Origin: Prevotella sp.
GTDB taxonomy: Bacteria > Bacteroidota > Bacteroidia > Bacteroidales > Bacteroidaceae
Direction of reading: 5' to 3'
Length of the DNA stretch: 41,920 nucleotides
Assembly (NCBI GenBank): GCA_016284635.1
Contig: JAEEPF010000009.1
Span: 1-41,920 of the forward strand
Below are positions 1 through 7,300 of this stretch, piece after piece (position 1 is the stretch's first letter; each line of letters opens with the position of its first letter). Position numbers and translations under genes: made by a program. The notes below the pieces were generated by a model. It did not search any database, was not told the DNA's origin, and was given only the letters and a program-made list of their open reading frames with translations.

Positions 1-1
1 C

Positions 2-127
2 TTGTTGCCCCTAATAGGTGTGGAGGGCAATTACCACACCCGGGAAATATGGCTCTACCGTGATCAGCTGCGCGAAAACATGGCATTAAGGGCAGATAGA
101 TGGATACAAACCCGAACTATCAATTAA
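2..127 (+). CDS. C-terminal end of an unidentified protein (partial)
   Basis: An open frame enters from the left edge and runs 41 codons to a TAA at 125-127. The visible tail is rich in charged and aromatic residues (for example HTREIWLYRDQLRE) and looks like ordinary globular coding sequence, not random translation. I do not recognise the family. The following 160 bp contain no good gene, so this is the natural end of an upstream plus-strand gene. Too little is visible for a functional statement. Confidence 0.4.
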   Translation: MLPLIGVEGNYHTREIWLYRDQLRENMALRADRWIQTRTIN

Positions 128-288
128 TGTGATTGTTAATGTCAGTTGAATATACAGGTGTTTTTTTTTGCCATGTCCACTTATCAATCAGTCTTGATGC
201 AGGGGAGCAGGAGCGAAAACGTGTATTTATACACTCAATATTCGTATTATTTAAGAATTCAGCATCGGCAGATCAGAAAAAAACTTCG

Positions 289-296
289 TACCTTTG
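289..296 (+). promoter_or_regulatory. Bacteroidetes -7 box for the SLC13 gene
   Basis: TACCTTTG matches the TAnnTTTG -7 element of Bacteroidetes primary sigma promoters and lies 43 bp before the ATG at 340. A clean -33 TTTG is not seen at the expected distance, so this rests on the -7 box and position. The rest of 128-339 holds only a T-tract (162-171) and no supported gene. Confidence 0.5.
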
Positions 297-339
297 CAAC
301 CGCAAAAAAATTGTAAATCTTTAAATAGTAAATAATTAG

Positions 340-1845
340 ATGTTTCACATTTACGAAGGCTTCCATCTGGTAGAGACGTATCACAAGATGCGTCACCAGC
401 GCAAGTATCATCCCGAAGACAGCACCAAGCGTGTCATCAAGATTGCCCTTGTGGCATTAGTAACTCTCCTGCTTTGGAACATACCCACTGAGTGGTATGG
501 TATCCAGAACCTGACCGTCATCCAGCAGCGTATCATCGCCATCTTCGCGTTTGCCACGCTGATGTGGATCCTCGAGATTGTCTCCTCATGGGCTACGTCT
601 GTGGCCATCATCGTCATCATGCTCCTGTTCTGTACGGACAGCGGTATCATGCCGATGGTACAAGAGGAAGAAGTGGGAAAACTCCTGTCTTATAAAGGAG
701 TGATGGCGACGTTCGCCGACCCTGTGATCATGCTGTTCATCGGTGGTTTCGTGCTGGCTATCGCTGCCACGAAGACGGGTCTCGATGCCCAATTGGCCAA
801 GGTGCTGCTGAAGCCTTTCGGCACGAAGAGTGAGATGGTACTGCTGGGCTTCCTCCTGGTGACGGGCCTGTTCTCGATGTTCGTGTCGAACACGGCCACT
901 GCTGCCATGATGCTGACCTTCCTGACACCCGTGTTCCGTCAGTTGCCGCCGGAAGGCAAGGGCCGTATCGCCCTGGCCATGTCGATTCCCGTGGCCGCCA
1001 ATCTCGGTGGTATGGGTACGCCCATCGGTACACCACCGAACACGATTGCCCTGAAGTACCTGAACGATCCTGAGGGCCTGAACATGGGACTCAGTTTCGG
1101 TCAGTGGATGATGTTCATGTTCCCGCTCGTGGTGGTGCTGTTGTTCATCAGTTGGCGCCTGCTGCTGAAGTTCTTCCCCTTCACACAGAAGACGGTGGAA
1201 CTGAAAATCGACGGCAGTATGCAGAAAGGCTTCCAGTCGAAGGTGGTCATCGTGACATTCATCGTCACCATCGCCCTCTGGCTCTCGGATCAGTTTACTG
1301 GCATCAACGCCAACACGGTGGCCATGATACCGTTTGCCGTGTTTGCCCTGACGGGCGTCATCAACAAGCGCGACCTGGAACAGATCAACTGGAGTGTGAT
1401 CTGGATGGTGGCCGGTGGCTTCGCCCTCGGCTACGGCCTGAACGCCTCGGGACTGGCTGCCAACGCTGTGGCGAGCATCCCCTTCGGTGAGTTCTCGCCC
1501 CTGCTCATCTTGTTGCTTGGCGGTGCCATCTGCTACCTGCTCTCCAACTTCATCTCGAACTCGGCCACGGCAGCCCTGCTGATGCCGATCCTCGCCATTG
1601 TCTGTGGTGCCATGGGTGACAAACTCGCTCCCATCGGCGGCACGGGTACCGTGTTGATCGGTGTAGCCATCGCCGCCTCATCGGCTATGATCCTGCCTAT
1701 CTCCACGCCGCCGAATGCCCTGGCCTTTGCCACGGGTTACGTGAAGCAGAACGAGATGTCGAAGATGGGAATCATCATGGGTGTCATCTCGATGGTTCTC
1801 GGCTTCGGCCTCGTCTATCTGATGGGAACGCTACACCTTATTTAA
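340..1845 (+). CDS. SLC13/DASS family sodium:anion symporter
   Basis: A 501-residue inner-membrane carrier of the divalent anion:sodium symporter family, which imports di- or tricarboxylates, sulfate or phosphate with Na+. The two inverted-repeat halves each carry the family SNT-type motif: SNTATAAM near residue 184 and SNSATAAL near 405, each followed by a proline-rich segment (GTPPNT near 232; STPPNALAFA near 454). About 11-12 hydrophobic segments are visible. The N-terminal 30 residues are polar and charged; a second ATG at 388 is a possible alternative start. A TAnnTTTG promoter lies upstream and a strong bidirectional terminator lies 5 bp after the stop, so it is monocistronic. Substrate cannot be told from sequence; dicarboxylate is likely by family. 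The family call is secure. Confidence 0.9.
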   Translation: MFHIYEGFHLVETYHKMRHQRKYHPEDSTKRVIKIALVALVTLLLWNIPTEWYGIQNLTVIQQRIIAIFAFATLMWILEIVSSWATSVAIIVIMLLFCTDSGIMPMVQEEEVGKLLSYKGVMATFADPVIMLFIGGFVLAIAATKTGLDAQLAKVLLKPFGTKSEMVLLGFLLVTGLFSMFVSNTATAAMMLTFLTPVFRQLPPEGKGRIALAMSIPVAANLGGMGTPIGTPPNTIALKYLNDPEGLNMGLSFGQWMMFMFPLVVVLLFISWRLLLKFFPFTQKTVELKIDGSMQKGFQSKVVIVTFIVTIALWLSDQFTGINANTVAMIPFAVFALTGVINKRDLEQINWSVIWMVAGGFALGYGLNASGLAANAVASIPFGEFSPLLILLLGGAICYLLSNFISNSATAALLMPILAIVCGAMGDKLAPIGGTGTVLIGVAIAASSAMILPISTPPNALAFATGYVKQNEMSKMGIIMGVISMVLGFGLVYLMGTLHLI

Positions 1846-1850
1846 TATAT

Positions 1851-1896
1851 AGATACAATAATCCCCCGCTCAACTGAGCGGGGGATTATTGTATCT
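1851..1896. terminator. Perfect 22-bp inverted repeat, bidirectional terminator
   Basis: Arms 1851-1872 and 1875-1896 are perfect reverse complements with a 2-nt loop. The inner half is GC-rich (CCCCCGCTCA) and the outer half AT-rich (AGATACAATAAT), so on either strand a GC stem is followed by an A/U-rich tract. It sits 5 bp after the SLC13 stop and its right end touches the TAA stop of the convergent RelA/SpoT-type gene, so it can end both transcripts. Confidence 0.85.
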
Positions 1897-2960
1897 TATA
1901 GGTCGTGCATGAACGGCAGTTGGGATGCCAGGTGGAGAATGTTCTCTGCCAGTGCGGTATTGGAATCCTGTTCGCCGTTGATGGTATCGTAGATGGCCTT
2001 GATTCCATAGAGTCCGCTTCCATGTTTGATGGCATAGACCAGACAGAGGTTCTGCAGGCCGATGCTCTCGGAGAGAATGTCGAGGTCGGTGATGGCAAGC
2101 TGAGAGACGGCCAATTGGTAGGCGTCGTCGCTGTTCTCCGCTATAAACTGCTTTACGTCGTCGAGGTTCGTAAAGCGGAAGTTCTCGAGAATGGGGAGAA
2201 AGTGCATCATCGGCGCTGGGAATATCTCGGCTTGGTTCACGGCTGCGATGCGCTGGTTCAGACGTTGGAACGGCTTCAGCTCCAGGAACTGGCTGAAGGA
2301 GTCTGAAGAGAGCGACACCTCGCTGAAGTGCCCAGACTTCACCAGCGACTGCACCTGCCGGCGATACTCGGTCATGGTGGTACGCAGGCGGCTGAACTCG
2401 TCGTCGGCCATTTCCAGCATACCTGCCAGACGGCTGAACTGTCTGACAAATTCCGGCGGCAACTTGACGGCACCCTTGTAGCCGATGTCGTGCTCAATGG
2501 CCGACCATACATGCTGCAGGGCCGTTCGCATCTGTATCTCGAAGGGGATGGTGCGCAACGGACCTTCCTTCAGATAACAGATGTAGTGGAGTGAGAGGTA
2601 GCCGAAACTGTTCAGCTGATGCTTGCGTTTGTCGACGGAGTTTTTCCAATCGACGTCGAAGATCTGCTTGGCGATGGCAGCCACCTTGTCCACATCGTCG
2701 GTATAGTACGTGACCACCCGAATACCGACAACGTCGGTGATATCGTAGAGGGTCCTGTACTTGTAGCCCTTCTTCTCCAGTTTCCCTGTCAGCGACTCTT
2801 CTGTCTTTACGCGGCGCTCGAAGGTGTTCAGCTCGATGTTCTGTTCGTGCAAAGCTGCCTGGAGCAGGCTTGAGGCCTGCTCTGACAATTGTTCCAACCG
2901 CGGCAACTCCTTGTGATAGGCGTCCAGTAGTTCTGCAGTATGTGGACTCTGCGCGATCAT
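1896..2960 (-). CDS. RelA/SpoT-domain (p)ppGpp synthetase-like protein
   Basis: A 354-residue protein with a RelA/SpoT synthetase domain and no HD hydrolase, TGS or ACT domain, so it resembles a small alarmone synthetase with a long C-terminal extension. Visible motifs: RVKTEESLTGKL (residues 50-61, substrate-binding Arg/Lys), DITDVVGIRV (73-82, with the Mg-site Asp and DxxGxR), SFGYLSLHYI (118-127) and EIQMRTALQHVW (141-152). Residues 170-354 are helical and not assigned. The ATG at 2960 is chosen because it makes an ATGA overlap with the STAS gene stop; a longer frame to 3035 would run through that gene. It is last in an operon with upp, an RsbW-like kinase and a STAS protein. Synthetase activity is inferred, not shown. 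Confidence 0.85.
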   Translation of the reverse strand: MIAQSPHTAELLDAYHKELPRLEQLSEQASSLLQAALHEQNIELNTFERRVKTEESLTGKLEKKGYKYRTLYDITDVVGIRVVTYYTDDVDKVAAIAKQIFDVDWKNSVDKRKHQLNSFGYLSLHYICYLKEGPLRTIPFEIQMRTALQHVWSAIEHDIGYKGAVKLPPEFVRQFSRLAGMLEMADDEFSRLRTTMTEYRRQVQSLVKSGHFSEVSLSSDSFSQFLELKPFQRLNQRIAAVNQAEIFPAPMMHFLPILENFRFTNLDDVKQFIAENSDDAYQLAVSQLAITDLDILSESIGLQNLCLVYAIKHGSGLYGIKAIYDTINGEQDSNTALAENILHLASQLPFMHDL

Positions 2961-3259
2961 ACGAACTCGAAGAGATGGGTGAAGCCGGTCATGGCAAACA
3001 CCTGGCGGAGGTTGTCGTTCATACCAGCGACGCAAACCTTGCTACCCTTTGACTTGGCTACCTTGAGCAGTGCCAGGAAGAGGCGCAGACCACTCGATGA
3101 GATGTAGTCGAGCTTCTCGCAGTCAAGGATGATGTCGTGGCCTTCGCAGTTGTGGAGTACTTTCATCTCCTGTTCGGTCTGAACAGAGGCTGCTGTGTCG
3201 AGGCGGCCTTCAAAGTGCATGACGTACTTGCCGTCTTTTTCCTCAAATGTTGTCTTCAT
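2957..3259 (-). CDS. STAS-domain anti-sigma factor antagonist (SpoIIAA/RsbV-like)
   Basis: A 100-residue single STAS domain. The diagnostic loop is YISSSGLRLF at residues 52-61, where Ser55 aligns with the phosphorylated serine of SpoIIAA/RsbV; the flanking beta strand (DIILDCEKLDY) and the following helix fit the fold. In known systems the unphosphorylated antagonist binds the partner kinase and frees a sigma factor or other target. The HATPase partner is encoded 38 bp upstream in the same operon and a RelA/SpoT-type gene overlaps the stop by 4 nt (ATGA), implying translational coupling. The target of this switch is not visible in the window; an extracytoplasmic-type sigma factor elsewhere or a RsbU-type phosphatase would be needed to complete it. 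Confidence 0.88.
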   Translation of the reverse strand: MKTTFEEKDGKYVMHFEGRLDTAASVQTEQEMKVLHNCEGHDIILDCEKLDYISSSGLRLFLALLKVAKSKGSKVCVAGMNDNLRQVFAMTGFTHLFEFV

Positions 3260-3297
3260 AATGCTTTTAAATTCTTTAATTCTTTAATTTTATAATT

Positions 3298-3735
3298 TTA
3301 TAATTTTGAAATTTTCTTTTTCAGTGTCAGGACATTGTGTCCGTCTTTATACTCGTATTGGATGTTGTCCATCAGTTGTTTGACGAGATGGATGCCCAGT
3401 CCGCCGATGGAACGCTCTTCGGCAGGAAGGGTTGTGTCTACATCGCCCTTCGTCGTCGGATCGAAGGGCTTGCCGCTGTCGCTGATGACAAATGTCAGGC
3501 CGCTGCCGTCCGAGTGGGCGGAGATGTCCACATAGCCTTTTGTGCCTTCCGGATAGGCATAGGACATCACGTTGACGACGGCCTCTTCTATGGCGAGGTT
3601 CAGCTGCATCGTGACCATCATATCGACACCACACGATTCGCAGACCTCATCGACAAACGCGCTCAGCTGGGGTACTTCCTGCACATCGTTGGACAGCGTG
3701 AGGGTCCAATGATTGTTGTTGTCAGTTTGGGACAT
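3298..3735 (-). CDS. RsbW/SpoIIAB-like anti-sigma serine kinase (HATPase_c)
   Basis: A 145-residue GHKL ATPase. The N-box is LAIEEAVVNVMSYAYP (residues 47-62, with Glu51 and Asn55), the G1 box is ISDSGKPFDP (84-93), and the G2 glycine-rich loop is GGLGIHLVKQ (111-120). This is the layout of small serine kinases that phosphorylate STAS antagonists. It starts 2 bp after the upp stop and is followed by the STAS gene, so kinase and substrate are paired. The 38-bp gap before the STAS gene is an AT-rich imperfect repeat of TTCTTTAA and TTTTATAA units and holds no promoter I can support. Confidence 0.88.
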   Translation of the reverse strand: MSQTDNNNHWTLTLSNDVQEVPQLSAFVDEVCESCGVDMMVTMQLNLAIEEAVVNVMSYAYPEGTKGYVDISAHSDGSGLTFVISDSGKPFDPTTKGDVDTTLPAEERSIGGLGIHLVKQLMDNIQYEYKDGHNVLTLKKKISKL

Positions 3736-3737
3736 AG

Positions 3738-4424
3738 TTATCGTTTATCAGCTATTTTACGGAATGACTGTAACTTCTCACCATAGCAGAGGTCTCCGCA
3801 GTCGCCGAAGCCTGGCACGATGTACTTCTGCTCGTTCATGCCCTGGTCGATGGCGGCGCACCAGATATGGCTGTTTTCGGGCAGGGCCTCCTTGACAACC
3901 TCGATACCTTCAGGTGCTGCGATGACGCAGCAGAGGTGAATCTTCTTGGGTTTGCCCGTCTCTAATAGAGAGTCGATGGCTGCTGCCAGCGATCCGCCTG
4001 TTGCCAGCATGGGATCTACAATCAGCAGCGTCTTGTTCTTCACGCTTTGCGTGGCGATATACTCGGTATGGATACCCACCTCGGTATGCTCACGGTTGAT
4101 ATACATGCGGAAGGCGGATACGAAACCGTTGTCGGCCTTGTCGAACACGTTGAGAAACCCCTCGTGGAACGGCAGACCGGCACGCAGCACAGTGGCAATG
4201 ACCATGTCGTCTTTCGGCAGGGGGATGTCTATCGTGCCCAGCGGTGTGGTGATGGTCTTTGTCTTATACTCCAAGGTCTTCGACAATTCGTAGGCCATCA
4301 TCTCGCCGATGCGCGTGATGTTATGCCGGAAGAGGAACCGGTTTTTCTGATAGTTCTTGTCGCGCAACTCTGACATGTAGAGGTTGATGATCGAGTTGCT
4401 TTGACTGAAATCTGTTATCTCCAT
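3738..4424 (-). CDS. upp: Uracil phosphoribosyltransferase
   Basis: A 228-residue cytosolic enzyme converting uracil and PRPP to UMP. The PRPP loop IVDPMLATGGSLAAA lies at residues 135-149, the family strand TVLRAGLPFHEGF at 78-90, and the C-terminal uracil-binding stretch (residues near 207-216) contains GFGDCGDLCYG, typical of UPRTs. The ATG at 4424 is preferred over a longer frame to 4514, because the extra 30 residues run through the promoter and a minisatellite. It heads an operon with an anti-sigma kinase, a STAS protein and an alarmone-synthetase-like gene, an unusual company. A uracil permease gene lies 5 kb away. The family is secure. Confidence 0.93.
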   Translation of the reverse strand: MEITDFSQSNSIINLYMSELRDKNYQKNRFLFRHNITRIGEMMAYELSKTLEYKTKTITTPLGTIDIPLPKDDMVIATVLRAGLPFHEGFLNVFDKADNGFVSAFRMYINREHTEVGIHTEYIATQSVKNKTLLIVDPMLATGGSLAAAIDSLLETGKPKKIHLCCVIAAPEGIEVVKEALPENSHIWCAAIDQGMNEQKYIVPGFGDCGDLCYGEKLQSFRKIADKR

Positions 4425-4450
4425 ATCCCTGACATGATTTGTTTTGTGTG

Positions 4451-4458
4451 CAAAGATA
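4451..4458 (-). promoter_or_regulatory. -7 box of the upp operon
   Basis: On the minus strand this reads TATCTTTG, a perfect TAnnTTTG element, 26 bp before the upp ATG. The region where a -33 box would lie is occupied by the AGTGAAA minisatellite, so no clear TTTG is present. Confidence 0.6.
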
Positions 4459-4553
4459 GCAAAAAAAGTGAAAAGTGAAGAGTGAAAAGTAAAAAATTTG
4501 CTGCCGCCATACATTTTTTCTTAATTCTTAACTCTTAATTCTTAACTTTTCAC
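4459..4553. repeat. Two junction minisatellites with a conserved anchor
   Basis: 4459-4491 is an imperfect run of (A)GTGAAAA units; 4518-4550 is a run of TTCTTAA(T/C) units. Between them, 4492-4509 holds an 18-bp anchor (minus strand TGGCGGCAGCAAATTTTT) that recurs exactly at 22508-22525, there also followed by TTCACT units. Both elements lie in the divergent gap between upp and the acyl-CoA ligase gene. Confidence 0.75.
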
Positions 4554-4561
4554 TAACTTTG
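4554..4561 (+). promoter_or_regulatory. -7 box of the acyl-CoA ligase gene
   Basis: TAACTTTG fits TAnnTTTG and lies 23 bp before the ATG at 4585. It directly follows the TTCTTAA minisatellite. No convincing -33 box is seen. Confidence 0.55.
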
Positions 4562-4584
4562 CAGCGGATTTATAGAAAGCGACT

Positions 4585-6393
4585 ATGCAGACAAACACTC
4601 ATTTTGCCCGCTTGATTCATGATCAGGCGAAGAAGTATGGAGACCGCGAGGTGCTGATCTATAAGGATTTCGGCGGTAAGGAATGGAAGTCTTATTCTTG
4701 GAATCAGTTCTCTCAGACGGTGAAGGTCGTGTCGAACGCCATGCTGAATCTGGGCGTGAAAGTACAGGAGAACGTCGGTGTGTTCTCGCAGAACTCCATC
4801 CAGTATCTGTTCTGTGACTTCGGCGCATGGGGCATCCGTGCCGTCACCATCCCCTTCTATGCCACCAGTTCAGAACAGCAGATCCAGTTTATGGTCAACG
4901 ACGCAAAGGTGCGCTTCCTCTTCGTCGGTGAGCAGGAGCAGTACGACAAGGCCCGCCGGGTCTTCGCCACCTGCAAGACGCTGGAGCGCATCATCATCTT
5001 CGACCGTGGTGTTCGTATTTCCGAACAGGATGCCAACGCCATTTACTTCGACGACTTCTTGAAGCTGGGTGAGAATCTGCCGCGCCAGACGGAGGTGGAT
5101 GCCCTCACCGCAGCGGCCTCGATGGACGACATCGCGAATATCCTCTATACCAGCGGTACGACGGGCGACTCGAAGGGCGTCATCCTCACCTGTGGCCAGT
5201 ACCATGCCGCCATGGTGGCTAATGACAAGTGTGTGCCGGTGGGAGAGAATGACCGTGTGCTGAATTTCCTGCCCTTTACCCATATCTTTGAGAAAGGCTG
5301 GAAGATCCTCTGTCTCACGGAGGGTGCCACGCTGATCGTGAACACCTATCCCTTAGAGGTGCAGCAGTCGATGAAGGAAACCCATCCGACGTGTATGTCC
5401 AGCGTGCCCCGTTTCTGGGAGAAGGTCTATATGGGCGTGCTGGAGAAGATTGAGTCGGCCAGCGCTCCGAAGCGTAAGCTTTTCCAATATGCCCTAAGCG
5501 TCGGCAAGAAGCATAATATCGACTATCTGTCGAAGGGCAAGCGCCCGCCGTTGGCACTCCATCTGGAGTATGAGATGCTCAATAAGACCGTTTTCTCCTT
5601 GGTGCGCAAGGAGCTGGGACTGGAGAATGCCCATTTCTTCCCCACGGCTGGTGCGACGGTCAATCCCAAAGTCGAAGAGTTCGTACATGCCATTGGCATC
5701 AATATGGTGGTGGGCTACGGCCTGACGGAGAGTCTGGCTACAGTCAGCTGCAACCACCTCGGCGAGCCGTTCACCGTCGGTGGTGTCGGCATCCCCATCG
5801 AGGGTATAGACATCCGCATCAGTGAAGAGGGTGAGGTGCTGCTGAAGGGTCCGACGATCACCATCGGCTATTACAACCGTGACGACCTGACGAAGGCCGC
5901 CTTTACCGAAGACGGCTATTTCAAGACTGGAGACTCAGGTTACCTGAAGGGTGGCGAGCTGTTCCTCAAGGAGCGCATCAAGGACCTCTATAAGACCTCT
6001 AACGGCAAGTATATCGCTCCGCAGATGATAGAATCAAAACTTCTCGTAGATAAATATATTGATCAGATCGCTATCATCGCCGATCAGCGCAAGTTTGTGT
6101 CGGCTCTCATCATCCCTGTCTATTCGCTTCTCGAGGAGTATGCCCGTGAGCATCACATCCCGTTTGAGAACCATGAGCAGCTCTGTGCCGACAAGCAGAT
6201 CAACGAGATGATGAAGGAGCGCATCGACACCCTCCAGCAGCAGCTGGCGCACTATGAGCAGATCAAGCGGTTCACTCTGCTGCCCCATCATTTCTCGATG
6301 GAACGGGGCGAACTGACGAATACGCTCAAGATCAAGCGCCGCGTGCTGAACGAGAACTACAAGAAGGAAATCGACGCTATGTACGCCGAGTGA
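4585..6393 (+). CDS. Long-chain acyl-CoA synthetase (AMP-binding)
   Basis: A 602-residue adenylate-forming enzyme that activates fatty acids with ATP and CoA. The phosphate loop is YTSGTTGDSKGV (near residues 189-200), the second core motif GYGLTESLATVS is near 376-387, and YFKTGDSGYL near 446-455 gives the hinge Asp. KDLYKTSNGKYIAPQ near 470 is the linker typical of the FAA1/FadD15-like subfamily found in Bacteroidetes. There is no signal peptide or clear membrane segment, so it is cytosolic or peripheral. It has its own promoter, and its 3' end overlaps the convergent symporter gene by 17 bp. It could feed acyl-CoA to membrane lipid synthesis or salvage; chain-length specificity is not visible. 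Confidence 0.9.
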   Translation: MQTNTHFARLIHDQAKKYGDREVLIYKDFGGKEWKSYSWNQFSQTVKVVSNAMLNLGVKVQENVGVFSQNSIQYLFCDFGAWGIRAVTIPFYATSSEQQIQFMVNDAKVRFLFVGEQEQYDKARRVFATCKTLERIIIFDRGVRISEQDANAIYFDDFLKLGENLPRQTEVDALTAAASMDDIANILYTSGTTGDSKGVILTCGQYHAAMVANDKCVPVGENDRVLNFLPFTHIFEKGWKILCLTEGATLIVNTYPLEVQQSMKETHPTCMSSVPRFWEKVYMGVLEKIESASAPKRKLFQYALSVGKKHNIDYLSKGKRPPLALHLEYEMLNKTVFSLVRKELGLENAHFFPTAGATVNPKVEEFVHAIGINMVVGYGLTESLATVSCNHLGEPFTVGGVGIPIEGIDIRISEEGEVLLKGPTITIGYYNRDDLTKAAFTEDGYFKTGDSGYLKGGELFLKERIKDLYKTSNGKYIAPQMIESKLLVDKYIDQIAIIADQRKFVSALIIPVYSLLEEYAREHHIPFENHEQLCADKQINEMMKERIDTLQQQLAHYEQIKRFTLLPHHFSMERGELTNTLKIKRRVLNENYKKEIDAMYAE

Positions 6394-7300
6394 AAAGGCG
6401 GGCCACGATGGCACCGCTGATATTATGCCAGACGCTGAACACGGCGCCTGGTATAATCGCCATGGGGTAGGCCGCGAAGTGGAGCGTGGCCAGACTCGAG
6501 GCCAGACCTGAATTCTGCATACCCACCTCGATGCTCAGTGCCCGACGCTTGGGTGTGGCGAGGTTCAGCAGACGACCTATCAGATAGCCTATCGACAGAC
6601 CGCCGACATTATGAAGCATGACGACGGCGATGATAATCCATCCACCCGCCAGCAGGCGGGGGGCGCTGGCTGATATCACGATGAGCACGATGGCTGCGAT
6701 GGCGAGCGACGACAGGGCTGGGAGGTAAGCCGTGGCCTGTTCCGTCTGACGAGGCCATAGCTGTTTCACAATAAGTCCCGCTACAATGGGCAGGATCACC
6801 ACCCAAAGGATACTCAGAAACATGGCTGCCACATCGACATCGACCGTCTTACCCGCTAAAAGCCATACCAACAGTGGTGTTACGATAGGCGCCAACAGCG
6901 TTGAGACACCCGTCATGCCGACACTCAGTGCCAGGTCGCCCTTGGCTAAGTAGGTGATGACGTTCGAGGCCGTACCTCCAGGACAACAGCCCACGAGTAC
7001 CACGCCTACGGTCAGCGCCTCGTCGAGTTGGAAGAGCTGTGCCAGTGTCCATGCCAATAGCGGCATGACGGTGAACTGTGCCAGACAGCCGAGAATCACG
7101 TCTCTCGGACGGCTGAACACTACACGGAAGTCATCTAGATGTAGCGTCAGTCCCATGCCGAACATAATAATGCCCAAGAGCGGATTGATCACCGTAGGCT
7201 TGATGCTGTTGAACGCATCAGGCCACAACAAGGCTGCCACTGCTGCCAGCAGCACCAGCACACCCATATAGTCAGATATCAGTTTACAAAGTCGTTTCAT
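6377..7300 (-). CDS. Bile acid:sodium symporter family (BASS/SLC10) transporter
   Basis: A 307-residue inner-membrane protein with about nine or ten hydrophobic helices. Family hallmarks are GMGLTLHLDDF near residue 48, the crossover segment CCPGGTASNVITYLAKGD near 104-121, and the C-terminal half motif EVGMQNSGLASSLA near 259-272. Bacterial members carry bile acids, pantoate or other organic anions with Na+; the substrate here is not evident. The start ATG lies inside the 3' end of adenine deaminase (17-bp overlap), so the two are probably co-transcribed and translationally coupled; the stop overlaps the convergent acyl-CoA ligase gene by 17 bp. This coupling hints at a nucleobase-related or general anion role, but that is only inference. 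Confidence 0.88.
   Translation of the reverse strand: MKRLCKLISDYMGVLVLLAAVAALLWPDAFNSIKPTVINPLLGIIMFGMGLTLHLDDFRVVFSRPRDVILGCLAQFTVMPLLAWTLAQLFQLDEALTVGVVLVGCCPGGTASNVITYLAKGDLALSVGMTGVSTLLAPIVTPLLVWLLAGKTVDVDVAAMFLSILWVVILPIVAGLIVKQLWPRQTEQATAYLPALSSLAIAAIVLIVISASAPRLLAGGWIIIAVVMLHNVGGLSIGYLIGRLLNLATPKRRALSIEVGMQNSGLASSLATLHFAAYPMAIIPGAVFSVWHNISGAIVARLFTRRT

Noticed and set aside
133..324. 63-residue frame before the SLC13 gene
   Set aside because: Runs through the T-tract and the -7 promoter box, and has no recognisable features.
3262..3297. Separate promoter for the STAS/RelA-type genes
   Set aside because: The gap is AT-rich but has no TAnnTTTG on the minus strand; operon read-through from upp is simpler.
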